From: JBDNFP01 sp041689775
Lineage (GTDB): Bacteria > Bacteroidota > Bacteroidia > Cytophagales > Spirosomataceae
Direction: 5' to 3'
Length of the DNA stretch: 13,915 nt
NCBI GenBank assembly: GCA_041689775.1
Contig: JBDNFP010000430.1
Coordinates: 1-13,915 of the forward strand
Shown: positions 1 through 6,545 of the stretch, in pieces
Position numbering within the stretch: the stretch's first letter is position 1
Layout: each line of letters begins with the position of its first letter
Program-made: the position numbers and the translations under genes
The notes under the pieces: model-generated
What the model saw: only the letters and a program-made list of their open reading frames with translations
Database searches by the model: none
What the model was told of the DNA's origin: nothing

Positions 1-51
1 AAACCTCCGCCGATTGAAGGAAAAGCCGTGTTCTAATATTTCTTTTTCCAT
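1..51 (-). CDS. Start of a second DUF1501-type Tat-exported protein (partial, runs off the left edge)
   Basis: Only the first 17 codons are inside the window. Read on the minus strand from the ATG at 51-49 they give MEKEILEHGFSFNRRRF, open to the edge. The N-R-R-R-F core matches a twin-arginine (Tat) signal and resembles the NRREF core of the DUF1501 protein encoded at 2558-3988. In Bacteroidota and Planctomycetes, PSCyt1/DUF1549/DUF1553 genes are typically followed by a DUF1501 gene whose N-terminus has this style (known of the families). The start lies 116 bases after the stop of the PSD1 lipoprotein gene on the same strand, consistent with a second cytochrome/DUF1501 pair. The family assignment is inferred from position and signal style because no catalytic part is visible. 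Other Tat substrates remain possible. Confidence 0.62.
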   Translation of the reverse strand, partial: MEKEILEHGFSFNRRRF

Positions 52-60
52 AGTTTTCTA

Positions 61-152
61 ATGATAGATTGATAGAATGAGTGATAGAATAGAGTTGATG
101 AGTTAAAAGTGAAGGAGTTTAGTTTCGATCTACCTTTAACTCATTGACTCAT
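61..152. repeat. Short direct and inverted repeats between the PSD1 lipoprotein gene and the left-edge gene
   Basis: The 116-base gap holds GATAGATT (63-70) followed by GATAGAAT (71-78) and GATAGAAT again (83-90). ATGAGT occurs at 77-82 and 98-103, and its complement ACTCAT at 139-144 and 147-152. The longest pairing is a perfect 10-bp inverted repeat, ATGAGTTAAA at 98-107 with TTTAACTCAT at 135-144, around a 27-base loop. The stem is AT-rich and has no adjacent U-tract on the minus strand, so it is not a convincing terminator. It could be an mRNA processing or stability hairpin, or an intergenic repeat of the genome. No function is assigned. Confidence 0.5.
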
Positions 153-167
153 AAACTTTCCACACTT

Positions 168-2483
168 TCAACTTTTCGTTATCGTTTCTTCCAGATTATA
201 AATCGTCGAAATTACGCGCATCAGAGCCGCTTGTTTAATTTGATCGATGCTTCGGGTGAGAGGGTATTCTCCAACGGCTACCATTTTAGCGGCTGTTTCC
301 TTCGTTAGTGTACTGTTTTGTTTTTGATAGAAGACGGTCAGAATACTTAGTTCTTTATCCGTTGGTTTTCGACACACAATCAGGCGAAAAGCTTTGATAA
401 TTTTCGCATCCTGGGTTGATTTTTCCTGTAATAATTGCCCCGCAAGTACTCTGGATGCTTCAAGAACGGCGGGGTCGTTCATCATGACCAAGGCTTGCAA
501 AGGAGTGTTGGTTTTTAACCGTCTGACCTCACAAAGATCCCGGTTGCTGGCATCAAAAATACCCATAGTGGGCGGTGGTACGGTACGCTTAATCAAGGTG
601 TACATACCCCGTCGGTAGAGTTTAGCGCCGTGGTCTTGTACATAAATAGAAAGCAACCCACGGCCGGAAGTAGCGCCTTCCCACAGGCCCGGTGGCTGGT
701 AGGGCTTTACGCTAGGCCCCCCAATTTTATTATTCAGTAATCCACTACTGGCCAATACCAGATCTTTAATGTGCTCGGCGTCAATGTGGTACCGGGGTGA
801 GTGCGACAGGTACTTGTTGTCCGGGTCTTGGGCTAACTTTTCTGGGGTCATTACGGCCGATTGCCGGTAGGTAGCTGACATCACAAATTGTTTGGCGAGT
901 CGTTTGATATCCCAGCCGTGCTCACGAAAATCTACGGCTAGCCAGTCGAGTAAGGCGGGGTGGGTGGGGAGTTCGCCCTGCATACCGAAATCCCCGGATG
1001 TTTTGACAATACCACGGCCAAAGAACTCCTGCCACAGTTGGTTGACAATTACGCGGGAGGTGAGAGGATTCTGCTTGTCAAACATCCATTTGGTTAGTCC
1101 GAGTCTATTTTTTTGGTATTTAGGATTAAAAGGCAGAATGGCCTTGGGGGTACCGGGCTTTACTTCTTCGCCGGGCGTATCGTAGTTGCCCCGGGTGAGT
1201 AAATAGGTTTTGCGGGTAGAGTCTGGAAGATCACCCATGATGGAGACGATGAGCCGATTGGTGTCGGGTTTATTGACAAACGTCAGAATATTTTTGACGT
1301 CATCATCACTGATTTCCATGAGAGGGTTTTTGGCGTAGGTTTCTGGTCCGCCAATTACCGATTCGATTCCTTTTTCGTCGATGTTGTTAAAAAATGCAAA
1401 GAGCTGGTAGTACTCTTTTTGCGATACCGGATCGTACTTGTGGTCGTGGCAGTGGGCGCATTCAATGGTCATGCCGAGCAAGCCCTTACCGAATAAGTCA
1501 TTACGGTCGGTTACGTAGCTGATGCGGTATTCCTCCGGAATAACCCCGCCTTCTTCGGTAATCTTGTGGTTTCGGTTAAAACCCGTGGCGAGCAGTTGCT
1601 CCTTGGTAGCATTGGGAAGTAGGTCACCCGCCAGTTGCCAGGTAACGAAGTCCTTGTAGGAAAGATTTTCATTAAAAGCATGGATCACCCAATCACGCCA
1701 GGGCCATTGGGTACGGTAGCCGTCGTCTTGGTACCCGTGTGAATCAGCGTAACGGGCGAGGTCCAGCCAATGAATAGCCATCCGTTCTCCGTAGGCGGGG
1801 CTTTTTAAAAGCTGATCCACCATTTTTCCGTAGGCTTCCGGGCTATCATCGGCCAGAAAGTTATCCATCATTTTCAGGGTAGGGGGTAGGCCCGTCAGGT
1901 CGAGACTGACGCGTTTAAGTAGTCGTTCTTTATCCGCTTCCTCGTTGGGTTTGAGTCCTTTTTCTTCCTGTTTTTGGAGGACAAAATAATCAATTTCGTT
2001 TTTAGGCCAGTCTTCATTGCTTACTTCCGGAAGTTCTGATTTCTTCGGAACCACAAACGCCCAATGTTTCTCGTATTTAGCTCCTTGCTCAATCCATTTT
2101 TTGATTACCGCTACATCGCGGGTGGTTAGTTTAAGGTTAGACTCAATCGGAGGCATCACCTTAGTGGTGTCGTTGGAGGAAATACGGAGGTACACCTGGG
2201 AGAGCGCTGGTTTTCCTGCCACTAAGGCGTGGGCACCGGGATTTTCTTTTAACGCTTTGTAGGCTTCCTCGGCTAAATCGAGGCGTAGGCCTGCCTCTCG
2301 CTTTTTTTCGTCCGGACCGTGGCAGGCGTAGCACTTGTCCGAAAGGATAGGGCGGATATCGAAATTATAGCTGATTTCTTGCGGGATCGGGACTTCTTCC
2401 GCTGCTCCTGACTCCGTGGTACAGGATTGCACTATACCCGCCAGTCCTATCAGACATATTAGTAACCCTTTCATGTTGTGCAT
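168..2483 (-). CDS. PSCyt1-DUF1549-DUF1553 (PSD1) di-heme cytochrome-type lipoprotein
   Basis: A 771-residue lipoprotein. A short hydrophobic leader ends in V-Q-S-C with the lipidated cysteine at position 21. No surface-export acidic run follows it, so a periplasmic location is more likely. Residues about 38-137 form a PSCyt1 cytochrome c-like domain with CYACH at 51-55 and a probable distal Met in M-P-P at 110-112. DUF1549 (PSCyt2) spans about 160-365 and carries the second heme-type motif CAHCH at 342-346, within a canonical DHKYDP context. The RGxYxxPGExVxPGTP block at 431-446 leads into DUF1553 (PSD1, about 460-720), which includes NPLTSRVIVNQLW. All hallmark blocks are present, so this looks like an intact member without the LamG-type insertion seen in longer relatives. 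Families of this type are presumed periplasmic redox proteins, and no reaction is proven. It follows the DUF1501 gene by 74 bases and is probably co-transcribed. The ATG at 2481-2483 is used; Met4 is an alternative start that keeps the lipobox. Confidence 0.93.
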   Translation of the reverse strand: MHNMKGLLICLIGLAGIVQSCTTESGAAEEVPIPQEISYNFDIRPILSDKCYACHGPDEKKREAGLRLDLAEEAYKALKENPGAHALVAGKPALSQVYLRISSNDTTKVMPPIESNLKLTTRDVAVIKKWIEQGAKYEKHWAFVVPKKSELPEVSNEDWPKNEIDYFVLQKQEEKGLKPNEEADKERLLKRVSLDLTGLPPTLKMMDNFLADDSPEAYGKMVDQLLKSPAYGERMAIHWLDLARYADSHGYQDDGYRTQWPWRDWVIHAFNENLSYKDFVTWQLAGDLLPNATKEQLLATGFNRNHKITEEGGVIPEEYRISYVTDRNDLFGKGLLGMTIECAHCHDHKYDPVSQKEYYQLFAFFNNIDEKGIESVIGGPETYAKNPLMEISDDDVKNILTFVNKPDTNRLIVSIMGDLPDSTRKTYLLTRGNYDTPGEEVKPGTPKAILPFNPKYQKNRLGLTKWMFDKQNPLTSRVIVNQLWQEFFGRGIVKTSGDFGMQGELPTHPALLDWLAVDFREHGWDIKRLAKQFVMSATYRQSAVMTPEKLAQDPDNKYLSHSPRYHIDAEHIKDLVLASSGLLNNKIGGPSVKPYQPPGLWEGATSGRGLLSIYVQDHGAKLYRRGMYTLIKRTVPPPTMGIFDASNRDLCEVRRLKTNTPLQALVMMNDPAVLEASRVLAGQLLQEKSTQDAKIIKAFRLIVCRKPTDKELSILTVFYQKQNSTLTKETAAKMVAVGEYPLTRSIDQIKQAALMRVISTIYNLEETITKS

Positions 2484-2557
2484 ACCTAATAATTTTCGAA
2501 TTTGGTTTGGCTAAAGCGCCTACGCGCATTTCGGCCAGGATGTTGGTCTGCTCTTGA

Positions 2558-3988
2558 TCAGGTCAACAGATCCATTACGGCTTTTCCCTTGCCGTCCGGT
2601 GTGGTATAAAAGGGGCGCTTTTCTATTTCATACTGTGTATCAGGTGATATTCCCAACGCGTGGTAAATGGTTTGGTGAATGCCGTCGATCTTCACGGGGT
2701 TCTCAATGGTCTTGCAGGGGCGTTCGTCGGCCGTTTTACCGTACACGTGGCCCCGCTTAATACCCCCGCCAAACATCAGCATCGAGCAGCCATCGGTAAA
2801 GTGGCGGTGCATGCCATAAAACTTTTCATCGTCCAGAATATCGGGCTGATTAACCTGCTCCTTTACTTTGGCGTCGGGGCGGCCCTCTACCATCATATCC
2901 CGGCTAAACTCACTCGCCAGGACGATCATGGTCCGGTCCAGTTGGCCAGTTTTATCCAGGTCTTTAATGAGCTGGGCGATGGGACCGTCAATCATCTTTT
3001 TCATGTCGACCATACGAGTATGACCATTTTCGTGCGTATCGAAGCCCTTAAAGGGTTCGTACTCCGTAGTGACGCTGATAAAGCGGGCGCCTTGCTCCGT
3101 CAGGCGGCGGGCCAGCAGGCAGCCTAGGCCAAATTTTCCGGTGTTGTAAATATCGTAGCTCTCTTTAGGTTCGAGGCTGAGGTCAAATGCCTTGGCCTCG
3201 GGCGAATTGAGTAGCATGTAGGCTTGCTCCATGGAGCGCCTGAGGGATTCTTTCTGGTAGTCGCCGCCAAATTCTCCCACCGGGCTTTTGCTGATCAATT
3301 CATTGTAGAGCTGATTGCGGCGCTCAAACCGCTTGGCATCCATGCCAATGGGAGGACGCACGCTGTCGAGGCCTTGGGTAGGATCGGGGATAAAGAAAGG
3401 ACCGAATTCATTACCCAGAAAGCCCGCCGTGTGAAAAGCTTTTAATTCTTCGGCTTCACCCACCGTGAACCGCTGCCCGATGTCAACAAATGCGGGGATT
3501 ACGGGATTTTTTGGACCCAGCTGGCTGGCTATCCAGGAGCCGATGTGCGGGGCCGCCACGGTTTGGGGGGGCTCGTAGCAGGTATGCCAGTTGTATTGAT
3601 GCCGGGAGTGCAGGATATGGCCCATGTCGGCCGCTACGTAGGAGCGGATCAGGGCACCTTTATCCATCACATTACCAATAGATTGCAGCCCGTCGGAGAA
3701 ATTGATACCATCCAACACGGTAGGGACAGCGTTGAAGGTACTCAGAACACGGTTTCCCTCCATGCCTTTTTCGTAGGGAGTGTAGCGCTTAGGATCAAAG
3801 GTTTCGGTATGAGCCATGCCTCCGGCCATCCATAACAGAATGACCGTGTCGGCCGTACCGTCGGTGCGGCCCATGGTTTTAGAACAGCCCGAAAGTATGC
3901 TGGCCATGGGAGCTCCGGCGGCTAGGGCGGCTAAGGTTGCGGCGCTGCTGCGTTGCAGGAATTCACGTCGGTTCCACGTCGTTTTCAT
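2558..3988 (-). CDS. DUF1501 family protein, Tat-exported, probable lipoprotein
   Basis: A 476-residue protein with an alkaline phosphatase/sulfatase-like fold (DUF1501, known of the family). The N-terminus has a twin-arginine motif NRREFL (6-11), an Ala-rich h-region and a perfect lipobox L-S-G-C with Cys35, so it is predicted to cross the membrane folded and be lipid-anchored. Family blocks are visible in order: GGMAHTETFDP (56-66), FDTHENGH (316-323), ASEFSRD (358-364, where many relatives have EFGRTP), MHRHF (393-397) and FGGGIKRGHVYG (406-417). The His/Asp/Glu positions in these blocks are candidate metal ligands by analogy to the fold. No DUF1501 enzyme reaction is established. The start ATG lies 10 bases after the stop of the membrane PSD1 gene, with an A-rich leader and no Shine-Dalgarno. 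This tight spacing argues for co-expression as a partner. Tat export suggests cofactor or metal loading in the cytoplasm (inference). Confidence 0.93.
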   Translation of the reverse strand: MKTTWNRREFLQRSSAATLAALAAGAPMASILSGCSKTMGRTDGTADTVILLWMAGGMAHTETFDPKRYTPYEKGMEGNRVLSTFNAVPTVLDGINFSDGLQSIGNVMDKGALIRSYVAADMGHILHSRHQYNWHTCYEPPQTVAAPHIGSWIASQLGPKNPVIPAFVDIGQRFTVGEAEELKAFHTAGFLGNEFGPFFIPDPTQGLDSVRPPIGMDAKRFERRNQLYNELISKSPVGEFGGDYQKESLRRSMEQAYMLLNSPEAKAFDLSLEPKESYDIYNTGKFGLGCLLARRLTEQGARFISVTTEYEPFKGFDTHENGHTRMVDMKKMIDGPIAQLIKDLDKTGQLDRTMIVLASEFSRDMMVEGRPDAKVKEQVNQPDILDDEKFYGMHRHFTDGCSMLMFGGGIKRGHVYGKTADERPCKTIENPVKIDGIHQTIYHALGISPDTQYEIEKRPFYTTPDGKGKAVMDLLT

Positions 3989-3998
3989 GAGAGTGTTT

Positions 3999-6356
3999 TT
4001 AGTATATTAGTTGAAATTCAGGATGTAGTACAATGGCCCAGGCTAGATCTTCGATACCCTCTAAGCTAGGGGTTTTTCCGATTATTTTTTCGGCCACGGC
4101 CATTTCTTTCGGTACCGGGTCGCGACCCAGAGCCCGGCGGTACAGGGCTTGCACCAGACGGTCAGACTGGGGATACTTGGCTTTCCAGCGCAGGGCCCCG
4201 GTCTTGATGGATGAGTTGAGGAGATCGCCGTTGGTTAATTCCAAAGCCTGCAGCAGATTGGCTTGCGAGGTTCTGCTGGTGCTAACGGTTTCTCGGTTGG
4301 GACGTCCCAGTGCCGTCAGAAAAGGGTCATTCTTCACCAGAGATGCCCGTGTAAAAGGTATCTCTTTCCGGATGGTTTCGGGCAGTCGCTTAACCGCAAG
4401 TGCCGAATCACCATAGATTGGATTAAATGCCACACTCACGGCATCGGCAAACTGCTCGGCGGTAATTCGTCGGCGAACCATACCCTCAAATACGTACGAG
4501 GGAGCGGTAAGTATACCGGCATCCTGAATGCCCACCGAAGGAAGCTGATAGGTTTTAGAGGTCAGTATAGTAAACATCAGTTGTTTGATGTCGTAGTTGT
4601 TAGTCACAAAATCGGAGGCCAGCCAGTCGAGCAGGTCCTGGTTCCAGGGTAGATTGTCCATCATATCCACGGGTTCTATGATACCCCGCCCCAGTAGCTG
4701 CGCCCAGATGCGGTTGACCAGGGTACGGTACAGACGGCCGTCCTTGGGCTGCACCAGGAAGTCGGCTAGTTCGCGGAGGCGCTGCTCGGTGGTGGCGTCC
4801 ACGCTTATTTCTCCCAATTCTTTGAAGAGAATGGCGCGGCCCGCCATTTTCCCGGTAGGCTTATCGCAGCGATTTATTTCCAGGGTAGTATCCGCAAATA
4901 CGTTGGCAAAAGCATAGGCATCGGCTAGTTTCCAATCACTAATGAAGCTATCGTGGCAGGAAGCGCACTTCAAATTCAACCCTAAAAATACTTGTGAGAC
5001 ATTCTGGGCGGCCTGCATTTCGGTGCGTTGGCTGGAATTAATCGTTCCGCGCCATTTTATTCCTTTGACGAAGCCGGCGGATTCTGGGGTTGGGCTGATG
5101 AGCTCCCGCACAAACCAGTTGTAGGGCTTGTTAGTTTTGAGTGAGGAATAGAGCCATTTGGTAATATCAAACCGCCCGCCGGTGATGTAGCCCGTACCGG
5201 AGTAGTCGTTGCGCAGGGCATCGTTCCAGAACGACAGCCAATGCTGGGCGTAGTCTTCGTTACGGTTGAGTAGTTCTTTTACCAGAATCTCCCGCTTGTC
5301 GGGGCGGGTGTCCGCCATAAATGCCCGGACTTTTTCGGGTGGGGGTAGCAGTCCAACTACGTCTAGAAATACCCGACGAATATAGATTCGGTCGCTGACC
5401 GGCTTTTTCCATTTTACTTTATTTTGTTGGAAATATACATTCACAAACCGGTCGACGGGGTTGGTAAGTCCGGTGGTAGCGGGTGGTAGTACGGGGTTGC
5501 GGGGTTCGAGGGGAGCCACGCGGTAAATACTCCTTTCGGCACCACTGGGCCAGGGAGCTCCTTTCTTAATCCAGAATTCAAGCAATGCTACCTCTTTTTC
5601 GGTAAGTCGCTTGCCTTTGGTAGGCATGGCTTCTTTATGACCGGTGGGTAGCGTAACCCGTCGAATCAGCTCGCTCTCACCAGGGTTTCCGGCCATAATT
5701 ACGGGGCCATTTTCTCCCCCTGCCATGACGAACTCCTTTTTGTCTAATCGCAGTTCTCCCTTGGTTTTAGTAGAGCTGTGGCAGCTGTGGCAGTTATGGG
5801 CGAGTATGGAGCGAACTTCCAGGTTTAAGTCTTCGATCTGCTGGTCGGTCAGGGGCTGATCAGCACTAGTCAGCGTAATGTTGGCAGTACCAAAATCGGG
5901 GGTATCTGGCTCATTTTGTCCAGGAAGTACACTGGTGAGGTAGTCGTCGCCGTGGGTAAGCATGGCACCGTAATGACCGGCTATGCTCACGCCCACAACG
6001 GTGAGAAAAAGCAGACCGCGGTACCACCGGATACGCCCGGCTCGAAGTAGAAACAATGTGAAAAGGGATAGGGCCATCGTGGTAATGCCGGCCCACTGAT
6101 GAAACGTTAGGGTATCGCCGCCGTATTCTTTACTATTGGATAGTAAAAGCCCCAGCGCTACGGCGAGCACCGCGCAACCTGCGCCGATTCCTACCAGGGC
6201 AGTGATACCAGTTCGTAGCCCTTTGCCGGCTCCTCGCCATTCGAAGATTTCCAGTAATAATGCCACGCAAAGTAAGCCAACGGGAAAGTGAACGATTAGT
6301 GGGTGCAGCCGTCCCACAAATTGCCAAAGCCAGAAAGGTTGTGTGATTTCTTGCAC
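3999..6356 (-). CDS. Membrane-anchored DUF2231-PSCyt1-DUF1549-DUF1553 fusion cytochrome
   Basis: 785 residues. Residues 1-138 are a DUF2231-like module with four predicted membrane helices (about 18-38, 50-72, 88-105, 113-131). It carries conserved-looking histidines in GRLHPLIVHFP (H18, H23) and in GHYGAMLTHG (H128, H135). Positive charges in the loops at 41-48 and 106-113 put those loops in the cytoplasm, so the rest of the protein faces the periplasm, as c-type heme attachment requires. PSCyt1 (about 178-268) has CHSCH at 189-193 and a candidate distal Met in A-M-P at 243-245. DUF1549 (about 297-475) has a second motif CASCH at 464-468. DUF1553 spans about 535-770. It is a diverged subfamily: the DHKYDP and RGxYxxPGE blocks of the paralogue at 168-2483 are missing. 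The start is GTG (6354-6356): an in-frame TAA lies at 6369-6371 and no in-frame ATG occurs near the N-terminus. A role in passing electrons between the periplasmic module and the inner membrane is inference. Confidence 0.9.
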   Translation of the reverse strand: MQEITQPFWLWQFVGRLHPLIVHFPVGLLCVALLLEIFEWRGAGKGLRTGITALVGIGAGCAVLAVALGLLLSNSKEYGGDTLTFHQWAGITTMALSLFTLFLLRAGRIRWYRGLLFLTVVGVSIAGHYGAMLTHGDDYLTSVLPGQNEPDTPDFGTANITLTSADQPLTDQQIEDLNLEVRSILAHNCHSCHSSTKTKGELRLDKKEFVMAGGENGPVIMAGNPGESELIRRVTLPTGHKEAMPTKGKRLTEKEVALLEFWIKKGAPWPSGAERSIYRVAPLEPRNPVLPPATTGLTNPVDRFVNVYFQQNKVKWKKPVSDRIYIRRVFLDVVGLLPPPEKVRAFMADTRPDKREILVKELLNRNEDYAQHWLSFWNDALRNDYSGTGYITGGRFDITKWLYSSLKTNKPYNWFVRELISPTPESAGFVKGIKWRGTINSSQRTEMQAAQNVSQVFLGLNLKCASCHDSFISDWKLADAYAFANVFADTTLEINRCDKPTGKMAGRAILFKELGEISVDATTEQRLRELADFLVQPKDGRLYRTLVNRIWAQLLGRGIIEPVDMMDNLPWNQDLLDWLASDFVTNNYDIKQLMFTILTSKTYQLPSVGIQDAGILTAPSYVFEGMVRRRITAEQFADAVSVAFNPIYGDSALAVKRLPETIRKEIPFTRASLVKNDPFLTALGRPNRETVSTSRTSQANLLQALELTNGDLLNSSIKTGALRWKAKYPQSDRLVQALYRRALGRDPVPKEMAVAEKIIGKTPSLEGIEDLAWAIVLHPEFQLIY

Positions 6357-6502
6357 TGTATTAAAGAATTATGTAGAAATAAGATTCAGATTGGTTTTTA
6401 AGATCCATGGGCATCGCCCAGTTCTGGAAATAAGCTATGGATTGGTATACCTTCGTACTTGTGATTTGGAGCTCTAGAATGCACAGCGGAAGAATTTAAA
6501 AT

Positions 6503-6537
6503 AACCGGATGAAAACTATCTGTGTTCCCATCCGGTT
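6503..6537 (-). terminator. Hairpin downstream of susD, probable intrinsic terminator
   Basis: A perfect 9-bp inverted repeat, AACCGGATG at 6503-6511 and CATCCGGTT at 6529-6537, encloses a 17-base loop. On the minus strand it begins 8 bases after the susD stop codon and is followed by ATTTTAAATT, a broken U-rich run. It is well placed to end the susCD transcript before the cytochrome operon. The long loop and interrupted T-run make it a moderate rather than strong terminator, so read-through is possible. The remainder of the 189-base gap to the next gene holds only a small 5-bp hairpin (6408-6420) and no promoter I can recognise. Confidence 0.55.
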
Positions 6538-6545
6538 GAATGACC

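Noticed and set aside
1..36. Plus-strand frame ending in KPPPIEGKAVF-stop, which could look like the tail of a converging gene
   Set aside because: The same bases on the minus strand encode a convincing Tat-signal N-terminus in the operon direction. The plus reading is taken as its shadow.
2660..3127. 155-codon plus-strand open frame opposite the DUF1501 gene
   Set aside because: It lies wholly inside a strongly recognised gene on the other strand, resembles no family and has no promoter. It is an antisense shadow.
4033..4652. Overlapping plus-strand open frames of 127 and 129 codons
   Set aside because: They are opposite the DUF1553 part of the membrane cytochrome, with compositions typical of a shadow of GC-rich coding DNA.
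5911..6327. Two small minus-strand frames inside the DUF2231 region, considered as evidence of a frameshift
   Set aside because: The main frame is continuous through the DUF2231 helices into PSCyt1. The small frames are out-of-phase shadows rich in Arg and Ser.
6408..6420. TGGGC-ATC-GCCCA mini-hairpin in the leader of the cytochrome operon
   Set aside because: Only 5 bp with a 3-base loop, no T-run and no match to a known riboswitch. It is likely to be chance.
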